A stretch of DNA of 64,000 nt. It comes from Paenibacillus nanensis. GTDB taxonomy: Bacteria > Bacillota > Bacilli > Paenibacillales > Paenibacillaceae. The notes under the pieces are model-generated. The model saw only the letters and a program-made list of their open reading frames with translations. It was not told the origin of the DNA and did not search any database. The stretch is taken from the NCBI RefSeq assembly GCF_003583765.1, contig NZ_QXQA01000020.1, positions 46,306-110,305 of the forward strand. The letters are read 5' to 3'. This document shows positions 34,200 to 42,279 of this stretch, in pieces. The position numbers were made by a program, and so were the translations under genes. Each line of letters opens with the position of its first letter. Positions within the stretch are counted from its first letter, which is position 1.

Positions 34200-35111
34200 C
34201 TAGTACAGGCCTTCGCCTTCATTCAATTTTTTGACGACGTAATTGACAAAGACGAGCAAAATGATATTAATAACGGAATTGAACAAGCCGATCGCCGCGG
34301 AATACGAGTAATCCCCCGCCTTTAAGCCCACCTTGTATACGTAGGTCGCGATAATTTCCGAGGTCGGAATATTCAGCGCGGTTTGCATCAGGAACGCTTT
34401 CTCATGCCCGATCGCCATAATGCCGCCCGCCGACAAAATAAATAGAATAGCCATGACCGGCTTTAGCGCCGGCAGATCGATATGCCATATTCGTTGAAGA
34501 AGATTTGCCCCGTCCATATTGGCCGCATGGTGCAGCTCCGGATCCACAGAAGCCAGCGCGGCCACAAAGATGATGGAGGACCAGCCGGCCGTCTGCCATA
34601 TCCCGGACAAAATATAAATCGCCCGGAAGTATTCCGGATCGGACATAAACGTAATCGGGTGATCCGTTACCAGCGTTACGATTTTGTTGACGGGCCCCGT
34701 CGGGGACAAGAAGACGAACAGCATGCCGACGATCACAACGACGGAAATGAAATTGGGCGCATACAGGATAAGCTGAATGTTCTTTTTCGCTGCGGCTTTG
34801 CGCAGCTGGTTCAGCATAAGCGCGAGCAGGATCGGGACCGGGAAGCCCAGCAGTAAGCCGTAAGCGCTGAGCTTCAGCGTATTCATAAAGATAACCTCGA
34901 AATTCGGCGCATTGAGAAACTTGGCGAAATGGTCAAAGCCAGCCCACTCGCTCCCAAGTATGCCTTTGCTGTAACTGAAGTCTTTAAACGCGATCAGAAC
35001 GCCGTACATCGGTATGTACTTAAAAATGATCGTTAATAGAAAAGCAGGCGCGATGAGCAAGTATAAAAAATAGTTGGTTTTCATAAAACGCATAGTTTTT
35101 TGCACGTTCAT
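34200..35111 (-). CDS. Carbohydrate ABC transporter permease (YteP/LplB-like, MalF type)
   Basis: About 303 residues, with six hydrophobic spans starting at NYFLYLLIAPAFLLTIIF. The EAA loop reads DPELHHAANMDGANLLQRIWHIDLPALK (near 205-232), with AANMDGA in place of the usual AAxIDGA. It is the first gene of the sugar importer operon. The exact start is uncertain: AGGGGGA touches ATG 35111 and is better spaced for GTG 35105, six bases inside. The frame extends to 35216 but through the promoter region. Confidence 0.9.
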   Translation of the reverse strand: MNVQKTMRFMKTNYFLYLLIAPAFLLTIIFKYIPMYGVLIAFKDFSYSKGILGSEWAGFDHFAKFLNAPNFEVIFMNTLKLSAYGLLLGFPVPILLALMLNQLRKAAAKKNIQLILYAPNFISVVVIVGMLFVFLSPTGPVNKIVTLVTDHPITFMSDPEYFRAIYILSGIWQTAGWSSIIFVAALASVDPELHHAANMDGANLLQRIWHIDLPALKPVMAILFILSAGGIMAIGHEKAFLMQTALNIPTSEIIATYVYKVGLKAGDYSYSAAIGLFNSVINIILLVFVNYVVKKLNEGEGLY

Positions 35112-35193
35112 TCCCCCTATCCAGCGAATGCAATGATTCAAGTAAACATTTGTAATCTTAAAAGTAAGGGCTTTCATCTCCATCTGCACATTC

Positions 35194-35223
35194 AATTTAT
35201 CACCTAAAAGGAGCAAATGTCAA
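35194..35223 (-). promoter_or_regulatory. Sigma-A promoter of the sucrose/fructan operon
   Basis: TTGACA (35218-35223) and TAAATT (35194-35199) on the minus strand with an 18-base spacer. It reads into the permease gene at 35111. Confidence 0.7.
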
Positions 35224-35508
35224 CATAATATGCACAAATTATTTTGTCATTTGCATTGGTATATTTGTCATAATCGCTGCCTTTATTTCATAGAATTGCC
35301 GGAAAATCGGTACAAATTGGCTAAAAACCGCCCCTTCGCAATAAAAGCGCAGCTGTTTTCCTTAAATTTCCCACTAACTATCCTGCACAAAATGCACAAT
35401 TCAAATTTTGTCATTTGTAAAGTTAGTTTTAATTTTACAAATACACTTATTTATTTTTTCATTTGTAAATGCAAAATTGATATTTTTGCCCAACTGTTGT
35501 AAGGTTAA
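35224..35508. promoter_or_regulatory. AT-rich divergent control region with repeated TTTTGTCATTTGTAA-like elements
   Basis: The gap between the sugar operon and the LacI gene is far richer in A and T than its surroundings and repeats one motif. It occurs as TTTTGTCATTTG (35242-35253), ATTTGTCATAA (35263-35273), TTTTGTCATTTGTAA (35406-35420) and TTTTTTCATTTGTAA (35454-35468); the last extends into CATTT-GT-AAATG (35460-35471), a perfect small palindrome. These are the candidate operators of the LacI-type regulator or of another factor. No gene is evident inside; open frames here are chance products of AT-rich sequence. Confidence 0.5.
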
Positions 35509-35514
35509 TATAAT
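35486..35514 (+). promoter_or_regulatory. Sigma-A promoter of the LacI-type regulator gene
   Basis: TTGCCC (35486-35491) and TATAAT (35509-35514) with a 17-base spacer, 39 bases before the start codon. Confidence 0.7.
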
Positions 35515-35552
35515 CAATTCTAGTAGGCATTCTGATAAAGGTGGTACTTCAT

Positions 35553-36596
35553 ATGGCCAAAGGAAAGGTTACGATACAGGACATTGCCAATGCTTTGGGC
35601 ATATCCCGAAATACGGCGTCAAAGGCACTGAACGGCGCTGAAAGCATTCCTGCGGAAACAAGAAACAAAGTCATTCAGAAAGCGATCGAGCTTAAATACA
35701 AGCAGTTCGCCTACGTCGATACGGACAGCTTAATGGCGAAGGCTCCAGGCAATATCGCCCTTCTCACCTGCAATTTGCCGGGCGTCTCTCATTTCGGCTC
35801 GCTGCTGCTGAACGGTCTGGAAAGCAAAATCAGCTCGGAGGGCTATAACTTGTCCATCCATATGGTTCGTGAATATGAGGTTGACGCGATGGTCCTCCCC
35901 AAAAATTTCGAAGCCTCCAAGGTGGATGGCATTATCTGCATCGAAATGTTCCATAAGGGGTATACCGAGCTGGTGTGCAGCTTGGGCATACCGACAATCT
36001 TCATCGATTCGACGTCGGAGGTTTTTTATACCGATCTTCGGGCAGATCTTATATTGATGGAGAACAAACACAGCACCTACAAAATGACAAGCAGGCTGAT
36101 TGAGAACGGACATACGAGGCTGGGCTTTGTCGGGGATTATAATCACTGTAAAAGCTTTAACGAGAGATGGGCGGGGTTTAATCGGGCGCTCGCCGACGCC
36201 AAGCTGGAGCTTGATCCATCCGTCTGCGTCGTCGACGAGGACCGGTTGTTCTTCTCCGAGCCGGATTGGATGGATAAGCAATTGAATAAAATGGGCGAGC
36301 TGCCCACCGCTTTTGTATGCGCCAACGATTTTATTGCAATCAGCCTGATGAAGGCGCTCAAAAATCGAAATGTGCGCATTCCGGAGGACGTGGCGGTATG
36401 CGGGTTCGATGATTCTCCAGAATCGCGAATCGTGGATCCTCATTTGACGACGTCGCATATTCCAAACAATCAGATGGGCTATATTGCGGCGGATATACTC
36501 CTTGCGCGCGTGAAGGATCCCGCAAGACCGTACCAGATTACGCACGTAAAGACGGAGCCGATTTTTAGGGAATCGACAGGGAAGCTGAAGGAATAG
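35553..36596 (+). CDS. LacI-family transcriptional regulator
   Basis: About 347 residues. The LacI helix-turn-helix opens the protein (KVTIQDIANALGISRNTASKAL, residues 4-25), followed by the hinge and a two-lobe sugar-binding domain (about 65-340). The family pattern PTAFVCANDFIAISLMKALKNRN and DVAVCGFDDSPESR is clear. The ATG at 35553 follows AAAGGTGG; the frame start at 35541 is unsupported. It is divergent from the sugar ABC/GH32/ROK operon and very probably controls it, with the imported sugar or its phosphate as inducer. The DNA-binding part has ISRNTASKA instead of the usual VSxxTVSRV, a variant seen in Paenibacillus relatives. Confidence 0.9.
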   Translation: MAKGKVTIQDIANALGISRNTASKALNGAESIPAETRNKVIQKAIELKYKQFAYVDTDSLMAKAPGNIALLTCNLPGVSHFGSLLLNGLESKISSEGYNLSIHMVREYEVDAMVLPKNFEASKVDGIICIEMFHKGYTELVCSLGIPTIFIDSTSEVFYTDLRADLILMENKHSTYKMTSRLIENGHTRLGFVGDYNHCKSFNERWAGFNRALADAKLELDPSVCVVDEDRLFFSEPDWMDKQLNKMGELPTAFVCANDFIAISLMKALKNRNVRIPEDVAVCGFDDSPESRIVDPHLTTSHIPNNQMGYIAADILLARVKDPARPYQITHVKTEPIFRESTGKLKE

Positions 36597-36599
36597 AAG

Positions 36600-36638
36600 G
36601 AGGGACGGCAGAACACCGTCCCTCTTTCCTTATTTTTT
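36600..36638 (+). terminator. Terminator of the LacI-type gene
   Basis: GAGGGACGG (36600-36608) pairs with CCGTCCCTC (36616-36624), followed by T-rich sequence to 36638. The last bases overlap the stop codon of the convergent gene. Confidence 0.85.
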
Positions 36639-37226
36639 TGTATAACGGATCCAGCACAATCCCGCCAAGACAAGCAGACCCGCGCCAAGCGGAGCCAACC
36701 AGGCTAATGAAGAATAGAAGCCGCGGCTGTTGTCGGCTGGGATTGCCTGGTTAATATGAAGCTCCATTTTGCTCATGTCTATCGTAGGTAGTGAAGAAAT
36801 GTCTATCACAGGTACAACTATCGGGGTATCCGCAGCTGTCTTATTGCGCAAAAACTCTAGATGATCCGCAGAATCGGAAGCCTTCCTCGCTCCCGAACAT
36901 AGCGGAACCTCCCATGAGCCGTCAGCGCTTTGCTTCAAAAAGAATAAATATGGCTCTTCCTTTTCGCTGGCGCCCCAGTTCAAATCTTCGACTACTTTTA
37001 ACCTATCGTCGCTTATTCCTTTGAAGCCCTCTAGAACCGTTAATGTCAGGGCACGATGGTCGCCGCGCACACGAATTGCATCCACCTCAGCTAGAACGAT
37101 ACCGTCATAGACTTCATAAGCTTCCTCGATCAGCGGAGGCTCTGCGCACTTTAAGGCGAAAGTCTCATTTGGGAGCATCCAACTCCAGCACAACAAAACA
37201 ATGATTACTGACACCGTCTTCCGCAT
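36630..37226 (-). CDS. Secreted or anchored TIMP/NTR-like protein
   Basis: A 198-residue protein with an N-terminal signal peptide (about 1-24, ending NETFA-LKC) and a C-terminal membrane span (about 172-190) followed by a basic RYTKK tail. The middle part begins CAEPPLIEEAYEVYDGIVLAEV and has VLEGFKG and PLCSGARKASDSADHLEFL. This pattern resembles the small netrin-like (NTR/TIMP-like) domains of bacterial surface proteins. The two cysteines could form a disulfide. The function is unknown; protease inhibition is known only for the animal relatives. Confidence 0.65.
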   Translation of the reverse strand: MRKTVSVIIVLLCWSWMLPNETFALKCAEPPLIEEAYEVYDGIVLAEVDAIRVRGDHRALTLTVLEGFKGISDDRLKVVEDLNWGASEKEEPYLFFLKQSADGSWEVPLCSGARKASDSADHLEFLRNKTAADTPIVVPVIDISSLPTIDMSKMELHINQAIPADNSRGFYSSLAWLAPLGAGLLVLAGLCWIRYTKK

Positions 37227-37296
37227 CCTTCATCCCCCTCCACCCATCGGACGGCACATAGAGGGGAAAGGTTGCATCCAATCTGTCATGCTGCCG

Positions 37297-37818
37297 TTAC
37301 AGCAGCGGCAAGTAACGCTCGCGAATGATCGTGACATGATGCTTCGCATGGCCGAGAATAAAGTATGCCAAGGCAGAGGCGGACGTTGCGCTTTCTCTCA
37401 CGATGCCCGTATTCGCGTATTCCTCCGGCGTCAAGCTTTGCAGCAAAGACAACGCGGCGGACCTTACCGTATGGAACTCATGAAGCAACGATTCCAGCGT
37501 CCTGCGGTCAAAGCTTGTGCCGTTCACAAATTGGTCGGGATGTCCAGGAAGAGGCGTTTTGTCGCCTCGCGCGGCAATAAGCAGCCGATAACTCATTACG
37601 CGCTCGGTATCCATAATATGACCGAGCACTTCCTTCAAGCTCCACTTGCCCTCACCGTAACGAAGCAAGCTCTGTTCCTCGCTGAACGTTCGATACAGAC
37701 CCGCAATCTCTCGTTCCTGCTCCTGAAGCATTTGCGCGATATCCCCTTCCGGCACAAGAACGAGGTAGCGGTCAAAAGGCGGCGGATATAAGCCCTCAAT
37801 CGGTTTTGATATGTGCAT
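37297..37818 (-). CDS. DinB-family protein
   Basis: About 173 residues forming a four-helix bundle. The metal-ligand histidines of DinB-like proteins are recognisable in LKEVLGHIMDTERVMSYRLL (near 60-80) and FILGHAKHHVTIIRERY near the C-terminus. Bacillus DinB-like enzymes are metal-dependent thiol transferases (bacillithiol-dependent in Firmicutes) or simply uncharacterised. ATG 37818 lies eight bases behind AAGGAG. It is followed on the same strand by the TIMP-like gene and preceded by a second DinB gene. Confidence 0.8.
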   Translation of the reverse strand: MHISKPIEGLYPPPFDRYLVLVPEGDIAQMLQEQEREIAGLYRTFSEEQSLLRYGEGKWSLKEVLGHIMDTERVMSYRLLIAARGDKTPLPGHPDQFVNGTSFDRRTLESLLHEFHTVRSAALSLLQSLTPEEYANTGIVRESATSASALAYFILGHAKHHVTIIRERYLPLL

Positions 37819-37886
37819 GCGCGACACTCCTTAACGGCTAAGATAGGAAGAGTATATCATGAATAAACGGAGCGCAGAGTCCTGCG

Positions 37887-38369
37887 CTAACCGCGCCATT
37901 TGCCGAGCTGTCTGCGGATAAGCACAACTTGGCCGCTGTGGTACGCGTCATGCAGCATCCAAGTCGCGAGCTCTTCGCCGACCGTCCAATTGCCGTAAGG
38001 CTTCTCCAAATCCTCGTCGCTATAGCTTGCGATAACATCGCGAAGCTTCGCTGCGAGCTCCTGCGTCCTGCGAACGGTGTCCTTCCACTGTTCCTCGTCC
38101 GCCCTGCCTCCCGCCCCTTCAAATGTAGCGTTATTTGTAGGCAGCGTAATGCCTAGCGGCTCCCCGGTCAGCCGTTTCAGCAGACGCTCATTGTAATAGT
38201 TGATATGCAGCACCGTCTGCCAGATCGAATTGCCGCCGCCCTCCGGCTCCCATGCGGCAGTCTCCGCCGTTACGCCTTCCAATGCGACGGCAAGCGGAAC
38301 GATCCATTCTTCTGTGCTCCATGCATGTTCTCTTTGCAAAAGCAGCAGCTGTACCCGATTCAAGCTCAT
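37887..38369 (-). CDS. DinB-family protein
   Basis: A 160-residue four-helix-bundle protein. The family pattern is seen in NSIWQTVLHINYYNERLL (near 48-65) and WMLHDAYHSGQVVLIRRQL near the C-terminus, with the three expected histidines. It is only distantly like the DinB protein encoded next on the same strand. It is divergent from the CGNR regulator, and the shared gap contains three copies of an 11-base motif. Confidence 0.8.
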   Translation of the reverse strand: MSLNRVQLLLLQREHAWSTEEWIVPLAVALEGVTAETAAWEPEGGGNSIWQTVLHINYYNERLLKRLTGEPLGITLPTNNATFEGAGGRADEEQWKDTVRRTQELAAKLRDVIASYSDEDLEKPYGNWTVGEELATWMLHDAYHSGQVVLIRRQLGKWRG

Positions 38370-38395
38370 CCTTTCATCTCCTCGCCGAATAAAAT

Positions 38396-38487
38396 GTAAC
38401 TAGCTAATTAGAGTTTTAAGCGTTACAATGAAAAGGTAGCATAAGATGCATATAATTGCAACTAGCTATTTTCGTTTAGGTAGTTAC
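38396..38487. promoter_or_regulatory. Three-copy GTAACTAGCTA motif, candidate CGNR operator
   Basis: GTAACTAGCTA at 38396-38406, GCAACTAGCTA at 38458-38468 and, inverted, TAGGTAGTTAC at 38477-38487. A TATAAT lies at 38451-38456 between them. The set occupies the gap between the divergent DinB and CGNR genes. Confidence 0.5.
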
Positions 38488-38510
38488 ACATCTCTTGGAG
38501 GTCAACGCAA

Positions 38511-39068
38511 GTGAGCGAACTATGGATCGATTACGCCAACAGCCTATGGCATGACTGGAGAGGCGACGGGCATGCGATAGACAAGCTTCCGCAGCCGGAA
38601 TGGCAGAGTGCGTTCCTGCAAAAGCATCGTTTAACCGCCCCTGTGCCGGCACCGGCGACAGAGCTGGAGGAGATGGCGCGCTTCCGGGACCTGCTGCGGG
38701 AATTCGCCCAGCGGCTGTATGAAGGCGGCAGCGTTACCGAGCCTATGATGGGCGCCGTCAACGAACAGCTGCAGCGAAGCGCGGTCGTCCGCCGGGCGGC
38801 CCTTCACGGCGAGGACGTGCGCTTGGAATGGCAGCCGCAGGAGAACTCCTGGAATGCCGTGCTTGCCGAAGCTGCCGCTGATTTCGTCAAATCCTTGGCG
38901 AGCGGTCTAGGCAGCCGCATCCGGCTTTGCGATAACGACAACTGCAAATGGGTCTTTCTTGACGATACCCGCAACCGGTCTAAACGGTACTGCGAGGATA
39001 AAACCTGCGGCAACCTGATGAAGGTGCGCCGTTTCCGCGAACGCAAGAAAGCCGGGGATGCCGAATAA
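38511..39068 (+). CDS. CGNR zinc-finger transcriptional regulator (ABATE domain)
   Basis: A 185-residue protein. The N-terminal ABATE ligand-binding-like domain (about 1-125) precedes the C-terminal CGNR zinc finger (about 138-180): LCDNDNCKWVFLDDTRNRSKRYC followed by CGNLMKVRRFRERKK. The usual Cys-Gly-Asn-Arg reads CGNL here. The GTG at 38511 follows TTGGAGGTC. Proteins of this family regulate stress and secondary-metabolism genes. The divergent DinB gene and the repeated motif in between suggest local control. Confidence 0.85.
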   Translation: MSELWIDYANSLWHDWRGDGHAIDKLPQPEWQSAFLQKHRLTAPVPAPATELEEMARFRDLLREFAQRLYEGGSVTEPMMGAVNEQLQRSAVVRRAALHGEDVRLEWQPQENSWNAVLAEAAADFVKSLASGLGSRIRLCDNDNCKWVFLDDTRNRSKRYCEDKTCGNLMKVRRFRERKKAGDAE

Positions 39069-39125
39069 TGCACATGCGCGGCTGCGGATGGCCAATTTCG
39101 CAGACACGCAACACAACGGCAACAA

Positions 39126-39157
39126 GCCTGCAGCAACAGCTGCAGGCTCGTTGTTTG
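39126..39157. terminator. Intrinsic terminator between convergent genes
   Basis: GCCTGCAGC (39126-39134) pairs with GCTGCAGGC (39139-39147), with a four-base loop and TTGTTTGTT to the right. Confidence 0.7.
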
Positions 39158-41983
39158 TTAATGCTGATAAATATAGTGCGGGGAATCGTATTGCGGCCCG
39201 GATTTCTCATAGGTGAACCAGATATCCATCGTTTGGCCCGCGCTCAAATTGTTAATCGTATGCTCCCAAACGCCATTGTTGTTGACCATCCTTACATTTT
39301 GCTGATTTTGTCCGTTAACGGTGTAATGGATGTCGACATATACAGCAGGCGTCGCCGGAGCAAATGTGATTTTCTCCGAAGAGGACGACGGTCTTGTCAC
39401 GGTTGCCGTAAAGTCCGACGTCACGTATTGCTGCTGGCCGCCGCCGCTGCCCGAATCGGTCGTCACGTTATGGGCGGCGCTGTGCCCCGATACGTTGCCC
39501 GCGGCGTCCTTCGCTCTAACGGTGTAGGAGTAAGGCGTTCCCGGCGATAAGCCGACATTGGTATACGTCGTCGATGTCGTGGTGTCGATGAGAATGCCGT
39601 ACCGATAAATCTCATATCCGGCCACCCCCACGTTGTCCGTTGAAGCGTTCCAGGAGAGCGTTACGCTGCTGCTCGTCTTCGTGGAGGTTAGACCGGTCGG
39701 CACGGACGGCGCTTGCGTATCTCCGCCGCCCCCTCCGCCGCCGTTGCCCGTGTTGAAGCTGTTCGCCGGAACATTGACGACCGTCCCGTCGGAGAACGTA
39801 ACCGTGATTGGCGAATTCGACATGTTGTAGGCGACATACGTCTTCACTCCGTTTTTGTTAAAGACCGCATACAGCGGCGTATTCGCCGTCACGGTCGGAT
39901 CGGCGTTGCCCACCGCGTCGAGGTTGTAAATCCAATGGTACGCGTTCGCTTTGGAGTTGCCGGCCTCGGCGCCGAGCGCCGCCCCGCGCGCCGACCAGAA
40001 GCTTTTCGCCTCCGCAGGGTTCGAGATCGCGCGGTACATATAGATCAGATCCTCCCATGCGTCGAAATTTGTCCCGCCGTTCTCGCTCACCAGCGCGGTA
40101 TAGTTCTCGTTCGTATACGCCGGGTGATGGGTGAGATAGAGCGACGCGGCTGAGAACGGCAGCCAGTTGATGCCGTGCACCTCCTCCGGATTGCCGGTCC
40201 ACCAGGTGCCGTCTCCGACGGTTTTGCCGCCCCATACCATGCTTGCGGTCGATCGCGTGAAGCCTGCCGGGAAGTTCGTGCCCGAGACGTCGAACCAATA
40301 TTCGTTGATTGCGTTCATCTCGTTCGTATACAATGCGATGCCCGTATCCCGCACCGCCGTATTGCCTGTGGCTTGGCCCCACAGCACCATCGCCGCCCAC
40401 GCGTTCATGCCTTCGGACGAGGACTCGTTATTGTTGCCGTCGCCGAACCTTGCGTGGCCGGAAGCCCAAGAGTGGCCCGCATACGGATCAAAATTGCGCA
40501 AGAAAGGGAACATGCTGTCGCTGCGGTTCGTATTCGCGATATCGCGGATGAGCAGATTGACCATCGGTCCCCAGCTTTGCGCCCAGGCCTTGTCGACCCT
40601 TGCCACTTCGGCCGCCGCTTTAATGAAATAGCCGTAGTGGAAGTGGTGGTCGTTTAATTCCCCGCTTGAGCCGTAGCTGTCCGGATAGCCGATCAGCGTC
40701 CCCCAATTGCTGTTGTAGTAGAACACATTTTGACTTTTCAGGTTGCCCGAAGCGTCGCTTGCCTTGAACCAGCTTTGCAGGATTGTCTTGATTTCGTTGC
40801 GGAATTTGTTCGCTGCGGCCGTATCGCCGACTTGGTCCGCGATCGGCGCCAGCGTCGCCAGCTTGCCAAGCCGCTTCCCTACCCAATAGGTGTCGCCGCT
40901 GCCCGAGAAGGTTTCGGCTTCCGCCTCGTTGACGTATTGCTGCAGCGTCGCTTTGTTGTAAGAGCCTTTGTCCGGCAATGTCGGAAGCACGCCGGTGAAC
41001 TTCATTTTGGTCTGGAAGGATGTGCCCTCCGCCGTCTTCATCGTGCCGCGCACAGAGTTGTAGGTGTAGGACAAAAGGGATTTCGTAGAGTTCTTCCATT
41101 GATGCGGATATAAGGCGAAGATCGTGCCCTGCTGCGAGCCTTGCTTCGCCTCAGTCGTGTAGGTGAAGGTTGACGTCACTTCGCTGGTCGCCGCGTTGTA
41201 GGAATAGCTGACCTGCGTATTCGTCACATGGGAGTAGGCGTATTGCGCGAATTTGTTCAGCGTTTGCTGGGAGTTATCCGGCAGGACGGCGATGGAGAAG
41301 TAGGAGCTGCCGTTATTCGTCAGCGTGCCTGTGCCGATACCGCTCCAGGTGCTGCCTGTCGCCCCGAACAAGCCGTAATGCGCGCCCGCCATCGTAATGC
41401 CGAGCACCGGCGAGGAGCTGCTGCCCGACCAAATGGTCGGAGGTGTATAGAATGAGAGCTTGGGACTCCCTCCGGAATACGTAAAATAGACATAGGGCGA
41501 GCCATGACCGTAAGTAACGTTCATCGCGTTCGCGCCGTTCTGGTAACGAGCCTTCACGAACCAGTCGCTGAAGCCGTCAACCTTGGCGTCCGGGAAGGAT
41601 GACGTTCCCGTATGGCCGACCGTGAAATCATGAATGTCGTTAATCCACCCGCAAATACAGGAAGAATTCGACGAAATACGATTGCCCGGGTAATAAATCC
41701 GAATACCGTTCGACTGATTTTTAAGGGCTAGCGGGTGCGGATACTGCGCCTCGGAATAGGTATCCCAGGCCAAGCTGCTCCACCAGTCGTTCGTCGGCAT
41801 AGCCCCTGTTACGTTGCTTGTTTTGAATATCGCGCTTTGAGTATTTGTCGCTCCGGGCGGGAGAACCGTCGAATAGGAACCCGAGCCTTGCGCGACCTCA
41901 CCGTTAAACGCGCTGGCTTGAAGCGGCAGCAGCGACACGGTCATGGCGATCAGCAGCACATAGACAAACCATTTTTTATTCAT
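39158..41983 (-). CDS. GH81 endo-1,3-beta-glucanase with FN3 and CBM56-like domains
   Basis: A 941-residue secreted enzyme. Domains in order: signal peptide (1-25, ending ASA), GH81 catalytic part (about 36-740), Gly-rich linker, fibronectin type III (about 755-842), Gly/Gln linker, and a C-terminal CBM56-like beta-1,3-glucan-binding module (853-941). GH81 hallmarks include PTNDWWSSLAWD, NDHHFHYGYFIKAA and SGHARFGDGNNNESSSEGMNAW, which contain the Asp, His and Glu of the active centre. It cleaves beta-1,3-glucans such as laminarin, curdlan or fungal wall glucan outside the cell. AGGAGG precedes the ATG, and a cre site lies in the leader, so glucose repression is likely. Confidence 0.95.
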   Translation of the reverse strand: MNKKWFVYVLLIAMTVSLLPLQASAFNGEVAQGSGSYSTVLPPGATNTQSAIFKTSNVTGAMPTNDWWSSLAWDTYSEAQYPHPLALKNQSNGIRIYYPGNRISSNSSCICGWINDIHDFTVGHTGTSSFPDAKVDGFSDWFVKARYQNGANAMNVTYGHGSPYVYFTYSGGSPKLSFYTPPTIWSGSSSSPVLGITMAGAHYGLFGATGSTWSGIGTGTLTNNGSSYFSIAVLPDNSQQTLNKFAQYAYSHVTNTQVSYSYNAATSEVTSTFTYTTEAKQGSQQGTIFALYPHQWKNSTKSLLSYTYNSVRGTMKTAEGTSFQTKMKFTGVLPTLPDKGSYNKATLQQYVNEAEAETFSGSGDTYWVGKRLGKLATLAPIADQVGDTAAANKFRNEIKTILQSWFKASDASGNLKSQNVFYYNSNWGTLIGYPDSYGSSGELNDHHFHYGYFIKAAAEVARVDKAWAQSWGPMVNLLIRDIANTNRSDSMFPFLRNFDPYAGHSWASGHARFGDGNNNESSSEGMNAWAAMVLWGQATGNTAVRDTGIALYTNEMNAINEYWFDVSGTNFPAGFTRSTASMVWGGKTVGDGTWWTGNPEEVHGINWLPFSAASLYLTHHPAYTNENYTALVSENGGTNFDAWEDLIYMYRAISNPAEAKSFWSARGAALGAEAGNSKANAYHWIYNLDAVGNADPTVTANTPLYAVFNKNGVKTYVAYNMSNSPITVTFSDGTVVNVPANSFNTGNGGGGGGGDTQAPSVPTGLTSTKTSSSVTLSWNASTDNVGVAGYEIYRYGILIDTTTSTTYTNVGLSPGTPYSYTVRAKDAAGNVSGHSAAHNVTTDSGSGGGQQQYVTSDFTATVTRPSSSSEKITFAPATPAVYVDIHYTVNGQNQQNVRMVNNNGVWEHTINNLSAGQTMDIWFTYEKSGPQYDSPHYIYQH

Positions 41984-42006
41984 GTTTCCTCCTTAAACCT
42001 CATGAG

Positions 42007-42020
42007 TGATAGCGCTTTCA
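42007..42020 (-). promoter_or_regulatory. cre site (CcpA) in the GH81 leader
   Basis: On the minus strand TGAAAGCGCTATCA fits every defined base of the cre consensus TGWAANCGNTNWCA. It lies 24 bases before the GH81 start codon, where bound CcpA would act as a roadblock. Confidence 0.7.
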
Positions 42021-42279
42021 CTACTTGGCTTAACGACGTTTCGCTTATCCTCCTTTCGTTTGGTTTCCTTCTGCAGTATGCGGGGACGGTTCATTTAACC
42101 GCATCCTTATTGTACTAACTGCGGGTTAGCCGCTAAATAGCCAAACATTTGCGATTGATGCCTTTCCTTTGGTTATGATGAGTAGTAAGGCGTCGCAGCC
42201 AGGATCTGGTATCCCCCAAACCCGTCATTCGGTATAATGAACAATAAGAAGCATGCTAAGCGAGTTGAGGTGAGTCTTC

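Noticed and set aside
35169..35182. cre-like sequence before the sugar operon
   Set aside because: The minus-strand TGAAAGCCCTTACT misses the central CG and another conserved base, so it was not called.
35230..35502. 90-residue frame on the plus strand
   Set aside because: Lies in the AT-rich control region of the sugar operon, lacks a ribosome site and covers the repeated operator-like elements.
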